DNA of 64,000 nt, from contig CAWDTW010000033.1 of assembly GCA_963805295.1 (NCBI GenBank), forward strand, positions 202,130 through 266,129, given 5' to 3'. Numbering within the stretch: the stretch's first letter is position 1; every line of letters starts with the position of its first letter. Position numbers and translations under genes: made by a program. This DNA comes from Roseiarcus sp963805295 (lineage in GTDB: Bacteria > Pseudomonadota > Alphaproteobacteria > Rhizobiales > Beijerinckiaceae). Below are positions 55,771-64,000 of this stretch, piece by piece. The notes beneath the pieces are model-generated. The model did not search any database, was not told where the DNA came from, and saw nothing but the letters and a program-made list of their open reading frames with translations.

Positions 55771-55804
55771 GCCGATGACTCCGCCGCTCCGCCGGAGGAC
55801 CTTC

Positions 55805-56636
55805 ATGCGGATTCACGCGATACAAACCGGCCACGTGCGGATCAAAGCGAGCCAGATCGCCGGCAAGGGTCATGGCCTGGCGCGCCGCCTCGCGCCGTTG
55901 ACCGATGCGGAATGGTCGGCCTGGCTGCCGACCTACGCCTATGCGATCGAGCATCGCGACGGAGTCGTCCTGGTCGATACGGGCGCCTCCGCCGGCCTCG
56001 AGCGCCTCCCGCGCTGGCATCCGTATTTTCGGCTTGCGGTGCGCTTCAAGATCGAACCGGAAGAGGTAGCGGGGCCTCTGCTGCAGGCGATCGGCATCGG
56101 GGCGGCCGACGTCAAACGCGTCGTCCTGACGCATATGCACATCGATCACGACGCGGGTCTGGCGGCGTTTCCGATGAGCGAGGTTCTGGTCAGTCCCGGC
56201 GAGCTTGCGATCGCCTCGGGCCTTGCGGGGCGGCTGCGCGGCTATCTTCCGGACCGATGGCCGAAAGGTTTCGACCCCAGGCCGCTTGCGCTCGACGGCG
56301 GCGCATATGGTCCGTTCGCACGCTCGCGATCACTGACTGCGGACGGCGCGATCGTGGCGGTTGCGACGCCGGGCCACACGCGCGACCATCTTTCTGTCAT
56401 CGTCGACGACGGCGACACGGCGGTCTTCATCGCCGGCGACGCATCGCTACACGGAGCAGGCCATGCTTTCCGGTGAGATCGACGGCGTCGGCGCCGACGA
56501 AGGCGCTATGTCGGCGACGCTCGCCGCCATCCGCGCCTTCGTGAGCTCGCGGCCGACGATCTACTTGCCGGCGCACGATCCCGAAGCGGCTCGAAGGCTC
56601 GCCGAGGGGCGGACGACAAAGGCCGCCGACGCTTAA
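55805..56636 (+). pseudogene. Metallo-beta-lactamase-fold hydrolase, frameshift near C-terminus
   Basis: The zinc motif HMHIDHDAGL (His110, His112, Asp114, His115) marks the MBL fold, and ATPGHTRDHLSVI and FIAGDAS continue it. The pattern resembles the lactonase-type (AttM/AiiB) subgroup. One base near 56445 breaks the frame; the last 65 residues (SYTEQAMLSGEIDGVGADEG) continue to 56636. A single indel would restore a 277-residue enzyme. The substrate is unknown. It is transcribed divergently from the LysR remnant and overlaps the convergent emrB stop by four bases. Confidence 0.75.
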
Positions 56637-58183
56637 TCCATCACCGCATGCGCCGCGGCCTCCCTTGACGGGGCGACTGCGGCCTTGGGCGAGCGGATCA
56701 GCGCGAGCAGCGGGAAGGCCGACAGCGAGACGAGCGTCATCAGCAGGAAGTCGTTCGAATAGGCCATCGCGGCGGCCTGCTGGGTCACCAACTGCTCGAG
56801 CATTTCGAGATTGGGCAATCCCGTTCCCGACAGGATGCCGGCGTTCGGCATGTGCAGCGCGTCGCTGAACGGAGTGAGGTGCTCGACGAGCTGACTGTGG
56901 TACTCGGTGATCATGCTGGTCAGCTGGGCGATGACGATCGAGATGCCGACGGAAGAGCCGAGATTGCGGATCAGCGTCCAGAGCGCCGCGCCCTCCGTGC
57001 GCAACTGGCCCGGCAGGCTCGCGAAGGCGATCGTGTTGAGCGGCACGAACACGAAGCCGAGCCCGAAGCCTTGCGCGACGGAGTTGATCGCGATGGTTTG
57101 CGCGGACACGTCGAGCGACCAGCCGACCATCAGCCAAAGCGACGTCGTCGCGAGGACGAGGCCGATGAAGATCAGGATCCGCGGATCGACCTTCCCGCTC
57201 AGCCGTCCGACCAGGAACATGGCCACGAACGTGCCGACGCCGCGGGCGCCCAGCAGGTAGCCGCTGGAGAGCACCGGGTAGCCGAGCAGGTTCTGGATGA
57301 ACGGCGTCACCAGCGCAAGAGTCGCAAGCAGGATGATGCCGATCTGGAACATGAAGACGAGCGCGATGACGAAATTCCAGTCGCGGAAGATGCGCAGCGA
57401 GATGAACGGCCGCTGCGATGTGAAGCAGTCGGCGAGAAAGAAATAGAAGCCGGAGACCGAGAGGATCGCTTCGAGAACGATCTCGTCCGAGTCGAACCAG
57501 CCGAGCTCCTGCCCGCGGTCCAGCATCATCTGCAAGGCGCCGATGCCGAGCGACAGGCTCAGGAAGCCGAACCAGGAGAACGGCACGTCCCGGCGGGTCG
57601 GGGTTTCGCTCAGGAACACCGAGAGCCCGAACGTCGTCAGGATGCCGAACGGCAGATTGACGAAGAACACCCAGCGCCAGGAATAGGAATCGGTCAGCCA
57701 GCCGCCGAGCGTCGGACCCATGATCGGCCCGAGCATCACGCCCATGCCCCAGATCGCCATCGCCGAGCCGCGCCGGGCCGGCGGAAAGATGTCGAGCATC
57801 ACCGCCTGGCTGAGCGGCACCAGCGCCGCGCCGAACACGCCCTGCAGCAGGCGATAGGCGACCATCTGTTCGATCGAGAGGGCGATCCCGCACAGCATCG
57901 AGGCGACGGTGAAGCCGGCGGTGCAGACGATGAACAGCTTCTTCCGCCCGAACCGCGTCGCCATCCAGCCGAGCGGCGAGGTCATGATTGCGGCCGCGAC
58001 GATGTAGGAGGTCAGCACCCAGTTGACCTGGTCCTGCGTCGTCGACAGCGAGCCCTGCATATAGGGCAGGGCGACGTTGGCGATGGTCGTGTCGAGCGCC
58101 TGCATGATCGTCGCCATCATGATGCAGACGGTCAGCATCCATCGCACGGTCGGCGCGATGGTCTCGTATAATGGGGCGTTCAT
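56633..58183 (-). CDS. emrB: DHA2-family multidrug efflux permease EmrB
   Basis: A 516-residue MFS protein with 14 membrane helices. ALDTTIANVALPYMQG in helix 1 and WRWVFFVNLPFGIL are the EmrB/QacA signatures; RFGRKKLF is the loop motif. It exports hydrophobic compounds using proton motive force through the membrane-fusion protein encoded 10 bases upstream. The frame is clean. Confidence 0.93.
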   Translation of the reverse strand: MNAPLYETIAPTVRWMLTVCIMMATIMQALDTTIANVALPYMQGSLSTTQDQVNWVLTSYIVAAAIMTSPLGWMATRFGRKKLFIVCTAGFTVASMLCGIALSIEQMVAYRLLQGVFGAALVPLSQAVMLDIFPPARRGSAMAIWGMGVMLGPIMGPTLGGWLTDSYSWRWVFFVNLPFGILTTFGLSVFLSETPTRRDVPFSWFGFLSLSLGIGALQMMLDRGQELGWFDSDEIVLEAILSVSGFYFFLADCFTSQRPFISLRIFRDWNFVIALVFMFQIGIILLATLALVTPFIQNLLGYPVLSSGYLLGARGVGTFVAMFLVGRLSGKVDPRILIFIGLVLATTSLWLMVGWSLDVSAQTIAINSVAQGFGLGFVFVPLNTIAFASLPGQLRTEGAALWTLIRNLGSSVGISIVIAQLTSMITEYHSQLVEHLTPFSDALHMPNAGILSGTGLPNLEMLEQLVTQQAAAMAYSNDFLLMTLVSLSAFPLLALIRSPKAAVAPSREAAAHAVMD

Positions 58184-58193
58184 TTCGGGGCGT

Positions 58194-59495
58194 TCATTTC
58201 GCCAAGGCGGCCTTGGCGGCGGCGAGGCGCCTTAAAATGTCGTCCGCCCAATCGGCGAGATCGGCGATGACGCCCTTCAGCGTGCGGACGCGGCCCGTGT
58301 CGATCGAGAGATAGGCGCTCATGCCAGCGCGCAGGTTGGTCGTGTCCTCGTCGGGATTAAAGCAGAAGCGCAGAGGCACGCGTTGGACGACCTTGACCCA
58401 GTTGCCGCTCGCGTTCTGCGGCGGGAGGATCGAGAATTGCGCGCCTGTGCCCGGCGCGATCGAGCAGATCGCGCCGTTCCAGACCCGGCCCGGGAACGCG
58501 TCGACCGTCACCGTCGCGGGCAGGCCCTCGCGCACATAGGTCATGTCCGATTCCTTCGGATTGGCGTCGACCCAGAGGCCCTTGTCGGCCACGACGGCGA
58601 AGACCGGCTGGCCAGCGGGGGCGACGCGGCCGAGTTCGATCTGCGTGACCTGCGTGGCGACGCCGTCGATCGGGGCGAGAATTTTCGTATTGCGCAGGTT
58701 GCGCTCGGCATCCTCCACGCCGGCCTTCGCCTGGATGTAGTCGGGAAAATTGTCGATCGGCGCGTCGAGGCTGCCACCGAGCTTGACCATGGTGGTCGCC
58801 TGCTGGTTGCGGACGAATTCGAGGATCTGCTTGGCCTGGATGAGGGCGGCCATCGACGTGTCGCGATCCGCGGTCGTTCCCGAGCCGTGAGCGGAAAGCT
58901 CGTTCTTGCGGTCGAAGTCGGCCTGGCGGACCTTGACCGCGTCCTCGCCCATCCTGATCTGGTCCTGGTTGCTCACATACGAGGAGCGCAGGTTGGCGAA
59001 CGCGACCTTGGCCGCGTCCAGCCGGCCGTCGGCCAGCGCGAGCGCGATCCGATAGGGCTCCGGGTCGATATCGAACAGCGGGTCGCCGGCCTTGACCTTC
59101 TGGCCCTCGATCACGCGGACCGCGACGATCGGCCCAGTCACCTGCGGGGTGATCAGCACTTTCTGCGCCCCGACGTAGGAATTATCGGTCGCGACGTAGC
59201 GGCCGCCGCTCAGCCACCAGCCGAAGCCGAGCGCCAGCGCGATCAGCGGCGCGACGACGAGCAGCACGAAGCGTGTCGGGCCCGACCGCTTGCGCTTGAC
59301 CACCATCGGCGTCGCGGCTGGCGGCTCGGGCGGAAGCGGGGCCGGTGGAGGCGGCGCGGCGGGCCGCGGGCCTGGACCGGGCGTCGGCGTCCTGGCCGGG
59401 GTGAACTGGACCGTCTGGGCCGAGGCGCGAGGCGGGGCGGAGGGCTCGTCTTGCGACGCGGTTTCGCGGGCGGCGGCGGGCTTGATCGGCGTCAC
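58194..59495 (-). CDS. emrA: HlyD-family membrane-fusion protein EmrA
   Basis: A 433-residue protein: a long Pro-rich cytosolic N-terminus, one membrane helix (LLVVAPLIALALGFGWWL), a biotinyl-lipoyl barrel (VTGPIVAVRVIEGQKVKAGD), a coiled-coil hairpin and a beta-barrel end. It bridges EmrB to the outer membrane. Start is GTG 59495, which overlaps the marR stop by four bases (GTGA). Confidence 0.9.
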   Translation of the reverse strand: MTPIKPAAARETASQDEPSAPPRASAQTVQFTPARTPTPGPGPRPAAPPPPAPLPPEPPAATPMVVKRKRSGPTRFVLLVVAPLIALALGFGWWLSGGRYVATDNSYVGAQKVLITPQVTGPIVAVRVIEGQKVKAGDPLFDIDPEPYRIALALADGRLDAAKVAFANLRSSYVSNQDQIRMGEDAVKVRQADFDRKNELSAHGSGTTADRDTSMAALIQAKQILEFVRNQQATTMVKLGGSLDAPIDNFPDYIQAKAGVEDAERNLRNTKILAPIDGVATQVTQIELGRVAPAGQPVFAVVADKGLWVDANPKESDMTYVREGLPATVTVDAFPGRVWNGAICSIAPGTGAQFSILPPQNASGNWVKVVQRVPLRFCFNPDEDTTNLRAGMSAYLSIDTGRVRTLKGVIADLADWADDILRRLAAAKAALAK

Positions 59496-59965
59496 TTCTC
59501 GCAGGCTCCCGGATGCAATTCGGTCTTGAGATTGGCCTTGATGGTGGCGAGCCCGTTCAGAATCGTGCGGGTCGCATCCTCGTCGAGGCCGGCCAGCGCC
59601 CGGCCCATCACGTCTTCCGCCAAGGCGCCGAGCGCGCTCAGCGCCGGCGCCGCCTTCTCCGTCAGAAAAAGCCGATGCGCGCGCCGGTCGGCCGGATCGT
59701 CGCGCCGCTCGACGAGACCCGCCGCGGCGAGTTTGTCGATGAGGCGGCCGAGGGTGATCGGCGCAACGTCGAGCGCCTCGGCGAGTTCGCTCTGCTTGAC
59801 GCCCTCGCAGCGCTGGAGGCGCGCGAGCACGGACCATTGCGCCCGGGTCGTGTTGAGCTCGCGCGCGCGCTGGTCGGAATAGGTGCGCAGGAGCCGCGCC
59901 GCGTCGTGCAGCGCGAGGCCGAGTTCGCGGGCGGGCGTGAACACGCGATTATAAGCAACAGACAT
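59492..59965 (-). CDS. MarR-family transcriptional regulator
   Basis: A 157-residue winged-helix repressor. RAQWSVLARLQRCEGVKQSE, LGRLIDKLAAAGLVERRDDP and DRRAHRLFLTEKA are the MarR marks. It heads the marR-emrA-emrB operon and probably represses it, releasing DNA when it binds a drug-like ligand. A palindrome lies ten bases upstream of its ATG at 59965. Confidence 0.92.
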   Translation of the reverse strand: MSVAYNRVFTPARELGLALHDAARLLRTYSDQRARELNTTRAQWSVLARLQRCEGVKQSELAEALDVAPITLGRLIDKLAAAGLVERRDDPADRRAHRLFLTEKAAPALSALGALAEDVMGRALAGLDEDATRTILNGLATIKANLKTELHPGACEK

Positions 59966-59974
59966 CATAAGCAA

Positions 59975-59987
59975 GCTTATAATAAGC
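59975..59987. promoter_or_regulatory. Candidate MarR operator
   Basis: gcttat/ataagc form a perfect 13-base palindrome with a central base. Related half-sites (cataagc, ttataagc) lie next to it. A symmetric A/T-rich site directly before the marR start codon is the usual operator of an autorepressed MarR gene; binding is inferred. Confidence 0.55.
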
Positions 59988-60087
59988 ACGCTGACGTGTT
60001 TCAAGAGGGGGCGCCTTAGCGCCATTGAAAAATTCGGCCAGGCTATCTGCCCCATCTGGCGCCGGGGCGCGTTCGAGCGCGCCGCCT

Positions 60088-60444
60088 TCAACTGCCGCGA
60101 TAGGTCGAATAGCTCCAGGGCGAGACGATGAGGGGGACATGGTAATGCGCGCCGGGGTCGGCGACGGCGAAGCGGATGGGCACGACGTCCAGGAACGGCG
60201 GATCGGCGAGTTTCGCCCCTTGGCCGCGGAAATAGTCCTCCACATGAAAGACGAGTTCGAACCGGCCGACACGCGCCTCGGCGGCGCCGATCAGCGGCCT
60301 GTCCGTCCGCCCGTCCGCATTGGTTGCCGTGGCGGCGACGAGCCTGCGCGCGCCGTCTGTCTCGAGTTGGTAAAGCTCGATCCACACGCCTTCGGCGGGC
60401 CCGCCGCGGGTGACGTCGAGGACGTGTGTGGTCAATCCGGCCAA
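60088..60444 (-). CDS. uraH: 5-hydroxyisourate hydrolase (transthyretin-like)
   Basis: A 118-residue HIU hydrolase, the second step of urate breakdown. LTTHVLDVTRGGPAEGVWIE is near the start, VVPIRFAVAD precedes HYHVPLIVSPWSYSTYRGS, and the C-terminal YRGS is the defining tetrapeptide. The start is TTG 60444 with a GGAG site six bases upstream. No other urate gene is in the window. Confidence 0.9.
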   Translation of the reverse strand: MAGLTTHVLDVTRGGPAEGVWIELYQLETDGARRLVAATATNADGRTDRPLIGAAEARVGRFELVFHVEDYFRGQGAKLADPPFLDVVPIRFAVADPGAHYHVPLIVSPWSYSTYRGS

Positions 60445-60636
60445 GGCGCGCTCCGTCAAACTTCCAGCGCGAGAGCATAGCGCGGCGCCGCAGCGGCGGC
60501 CAAATGCGCAACCCATGCGACGACCAGATGGCTGCGGCGCGGTCCCCGTCGATTGCCATTTTCGTGGGCGCGTGAGATGAGACTGCGACAAATTCGCGCA
60601 TCGACTTTTGTCGAAGCGATGAGGGAGGCCGGCCCG

Positions 60637-63378
60637 ATGGACGACAAAGTCAAGTCCCAGAGCGACGAGACCGACGAGTGGCTCGACGCGCTCGATTCGG
60701 TGGAGGCTTTTGAGGGGGTCGGCAGGGTCGACGAGATCCTCAATTCCGTGGTCGCCTCCGCTCGAAGGAAGGGCGCGCGGCTGCCGTTCGCCGCCAACAC
60801 CGCCTATGTGAACACGATCCCGCCAGAAGCCCAGCCGCGCCATCCCGGCGACCGCAAGATCGAGATGGCGATCCGCCGCTTCGTGCGCTGGAACGCGGCC
60901 GCGATCGTGGTCAAGGCCAACAAGGAATCGTCCGAGCTCGGCGGCCATATCGCGAGCTTCCAGTCGGCGGCGACGCTCTACGACACCGGATTCATGCATT
61001 TCTGGCATGGCGCCAACGACACGCACGGCGGCGACCTCGTTTATTTTCAGGGCCACAGCTCGCCGGGAATTTACGCGCGCGCCTTCGTCGAAGGGCGTCT
61101 GACCGAGGAACAGCTCCTCAACTTCCGCCAGGAGGTCGGCGGCAAGGGTCTGTCGTCCTATCCGCACCCGTGGCTGATGCCCGACTTCTGGCAGTTCCCG
61201 ACCGTGTCGATGGGCCTCGGGCCGCTGATGGGGATCTATCAGGCGCGCTTCCTGCGTTATCTGCACGGCCGCGGCCTCGCCGACACGTCGCCGCGCAGGG
61301 TCTGGGTCTTCTGCGGCGACGGCGAAATGGACGAGCCGGAGTCGCTCGGCGCGATTTCGCTCGCCGGGCGGGAGAAGCTCGACAACCTGATCTTCGTCAT
61401 CAACTGCAACCTGCAACGGCTCGATGGGCCGGTGCGCGGCAACGGCAGCATCGTCCAGGAGCTGGAAGCCGATTTCCGCGGCGCCGGCTGGAACGTCATC
61501 AAGTGTCTGTGGGGCTCAAACTGGGACGAACTGCTCGCCCGGGATTTGCACGGCAAGCTGCGCCAGCTGATGGGGGAATGCGTCGACGGCGAATACCAGG
61601 ACTTCAAGTCGAAGGACGGCGCCTATATCCGCAAGAACTTCTTCGGCCGCTATCCCGAAACGGCCGCGATGGTCGAGGACTGGACGGACGCCCAGATTCT
61701 GGTCGCTCACCCGCGGCGGCCATGACCCCATCAAGGTCTACGCAGCTTACAAGGCGGCAGTCGAGCACAAGGGCCAGCCGACCGTCATTCTCGCCAAGAC
61801 CGTCAAGGGTTACGGCATGGGCGCGGCCGGCGAGGGGCAGATGATCGCCCACCAGGCCAAGAAGCTCGGCGACGACGCGCTGAGGGCCTTCCGCGACCGG
61901 TTCCAGATCCCCGTCTCCGACGAGGACCTGCCCAAGGTTCCGTTCCTGCGCTTCGCCGAGGACAGCGTCGAGATGAAATACCTGCGCGAGCGGCGCGAGG
62001 CGCTCGGCGGCTATCTGCCTTCGCGCCGGCGCGCGAGCGAGCCCGTGCCGGTTCCGCCGCTCTCGGCGTTCGATGCGCTGCTGAAGGCGACGGCGGAGGG
62101 GCGCGAAATCTCGACCACCATGGCCTTCGTGCGCATCCTGACCGCGCTCTTGCGCGACAAGGAGCTCGGCCCGCGCGTCGTGCCGATCGTTCCCGACGAA
62201 AGCCGCACCTTCGGCATGGAGGGGCTCTTCCGCCAAGTCGGCATCTTCAGCCAGGTCGGCCAGCTCTACCGGCCGCAGGACGCCGACCAGCTGATGTACT
62301 ATCGCGAGGATAGCAAGGGCCAGATCCTTCAGGAGGGCATCAACGAACCGGGCGCGATGGCGTCGTTCATCGCCGCGGGAACGTCCTACTCGACCTCCAA
62401 CATGCCGATGATCCCCTTCTACATCTATTATTCGATGTTCGGTTTCCAGCGCGTCGGCGACCTCGCCTGGGCGGCGGGCGACATGCGCACCCGCGGCTTC
62501 CTCATCGGCGGCACGTCGGGCCGGACGACGCTCAACGGCGAGGGGCTGCAGCATGAGGACGGGCACAGCCATGTGCTGGCGTCCACCATCCCCAATTGCG
62601 TGACCTACGACCCGACCTACGCCTATGAGCTGGCGGTCATCGTGCATGCGGGCCTGAAGCGCATGCTGGCGGATAACGAGGACGTCTACTACTACATCAC
62701 CACGCTGAACGAGAATTACGCCCATCCGGCGATGCCGGAGGGGGCGGAAGAAGGCATCTGCGGGGCGCCTACAAGCTGCGCGACGTGGGCGCCGAGAAAT
62801 CGGGCAGGAAACCCGGCCTCAACGTGCGGCTCCTCGGCGCGGGCGCGATCCTGCGCGAAGTCGAGGCGGCGGCCGAAATGCTGGCCGAGAAGCACGGCGT
62901 CTCCAGCGAGGTCTGGAGCGTCACCAGCTTCACGGAACTGCGCCGCGACGGCCTCGACGCCGAACGCTGGTCGATGCTCCATCCTAAGGACGAGCCGCGG
63001 GTCCCCTTCATCACGCGGGCGCTCGCAGGCGGGAAGGGGCCGGTCATCGCCTCGACCGACTACATGAAGGCGGTCGCCGACGGCGTGCGGCCCATGTCCC
63101 GGCCAGCTACAAGGTGTTCGGACCGAGCGGTTTCGGCGTTCGGACTATCGCCGCCGGCTGCGCTGCTTCTTCGAGGTGGACCGCTACATGTGGTCGTGGC
63201 GAGATCGAAGGCGCTGGCCGACGATCAGCTCTTGTCGACGAAGCAGGTGGCGGAAGCGATCGCCGGATATGGCATCGATCCGGACGGCCCGAATAAACGT
63301 GCAGCTGATCCAAAGGATACGAACAATTCCATTCACCTCGCGCGCGAAGGAGATCGCCGGTGGCGAAAATCGATGTGA
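60637..63378 (+). pseudogene. aceE: Pyruvate dehydrogenase E1 (homodimeric type), at least four indels
   Basis: A TPP-dependent decarboxylase of the AceE type. Intact homology runs VKANKESSELGGHIASFQSA, then FCGDGEMDEPESLGAISLAG (ThDP motif). The frame breaks near 61699 (DAQIWSLTRGGHDP is the restored reading), 62756, 63093 and 63133. Between them it is normal, with PDESRTFGMEGLF, NEPGAMASFIAAGTSY and GLQHEDGHSH. ATG 60637 follows GGGAGG. The full product would be about 900 residues. All breaks are one base. If real, the gene is dead; if read errors, it is the normal pdh gene. Confidence 0.85.
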
Positions 63379-64000
63379 GCGTCCCGGACATCGGCGATTT
63401 CAAGGACGTGCCGGTCATCGAGGTGCTGGTGGAGCCGGGCGACGTGGTCAAGGTCGATCAGTCGCTGGTGACGCTCGAATTCGACAAGGCGACCATGGAC
63501 GTGCCCTCGCCGATCGCCGGGACGGTCGCCGATGTAGTGACCAAGGTCGGCGACAAGGTGTCGATGGGCGTCCTCATCGCGCGTGGACATCGGCAGGTGG
63601 AAGGACCGCGAGGTTGCCCCGGCTGGGGCGTCCGCGGCCGCCCCCGCGAAAGTCGAGGCCGCCCCAGCTCCGCTGGCGCCGCCGCCGGCCGCGCCCCCGC
63701 CGGCCGCGCCCGCGAAGGAAGTCGAGGCCGCCCCGGCTCCGGCGGCCGGCCTTGCGAAGCCGGATTTCTCCGGCGTCTTCGCCGGGCCGGCGGTGCGTCG
63801 CCTCGCCCGCGAACTCGATCTCGATCTGAACCGGATCAAGGGCACCGGCGAGCACGGCCGCATCACCCGCGAGGACGTGAAGACGGCGTTCGCGGGCGCG
63901 GGCGGCGCGGACGTCGCGGGCGGCGGCGCCCTCCTCCCCGGCCGTCCCAGCTGTCGACTTCGCCAAGTTCGGGCCGGTCGAGACCGTGCCGCTCTCGCGC
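63360..64000 (+). pseudogene. aceF: Dihydrolipoyl acetyltransferase E2, partial, two frameshifts
   Basis: The gene starts with GTG 63360 (AAGGAG upstream) and overlaps the aceE end. A lipoyl domain (AKIDVSVPDIGDFKDVPVIE, the lipoyl Lys in EFDKATMDVPS) is followed by an Ala/Pro linker and the E1/E3-binding motif AGPAVRRLARELDLDLNRI. The frame breaks near 63571 and near 63925, and the window ends before the catalytic acetyltransferase domain. It would carry acetyl groups in the pyruvate dehydrogenase complex. Confidence 0.8.

Overview
The window is a G+C-rich alphaproteobacterial chromosome segment. The dcw order (mraZ-rsmH-ftsL-ftsI-murE-murF-mraY-murD-ftsW-murG), the block DUF4164/zapA//tkt-gap-pgk-fba, DUF5681 next to a terminase, the receiver-only response regulator and the dispersed palindromes all fit Hyphomicrobiales (Rhizobiales). 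A Beijerinckiaceae/Methylocystaceae-like methylotroph is a guess; no one-carbon gene lies in the window to prove it.

Layout. 0-5.3 kb: a sugar operon on the minus strand (isomerase, ABC ATPase stub, permease, binding protein) in which every gene is broken, then a TPR-methyltransferase. 5.5-9.6 kb: a phage-like island with a hypothetical protein, DUF5681, terminase large subunit, a strange triplicated terminase-tail/palindrome block, and HigBA. 10-16 kb: leuA, glgC, a divergent histidine kinase/response regulator pair, half an amino-acid permease. 16-22.6 kb: zapA, DUF4164, tkt, gap, two small unknown genes, pgk and a wrecked fba. 22.6-27 kb: VapBC, thioesterase, Fe-S protein, cupin, MFS transporter. 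27-32.3 kb: phosphoketolase and glycogen phosphorylase. 32.3-43.3 kb: an accessory stretch with an IS110 remnant, a secreted protein, a seven-repeat lectin-propeller fusion, a cyclase-TPR protein, two tandem HTH paralogues, a cupin, msrA, a HigA-like protein next to a GIY-YIG-type protein, and the 3' end of uvrB. 43.5-55.4 kb: a 24-copy 9-bp minisatellite, then the intact dcw cluster. 55.4-60 kb: LysR remnant, metallo-beta-lactamase-fold hydrolase, MarR-EmrA-EmrB efflux operon. 60-64 kb: hydroxyisourate hydrolase, then pyruvate dehydrogenase E1 and the start of E2.

How the genes work together. tkt, gap, pgk and phosphoketolase serve central carbon flow between pentose phosphates, triose phosphates and acetyl phosphate. 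glgC and glgP make and break glycogen. The pdh genes feed acetyl-CoA. The dcw genes build and divide the cell wall. Accessory genes add toxin-antitoxin pairs, drug export and surface or secreted proteins.

A caution runs through the whole annotation. At least fifteen genes carry single-base indels or are truncated, yet the 12-kb dcw cluster, leuA, tkt, gap, pgk and xfp are clean. Part of this may be uncorrected assembly error (aceE and aceF especially). Missing gene segments (ABC ATPase, permease N-terminus, fba N-terminus, uvrB N-terminus, LysR N-terminus) cannot be explained by single-base errors. The best candidates for undescribed biology are the terminase-tail/palindrome triplication (8.1-8.9 kb), the peptidase-like/lectin propeller protein (33.5-35.4 kb) and the GIY-YIG/HigA-like pair (41.6-42.7 kb).
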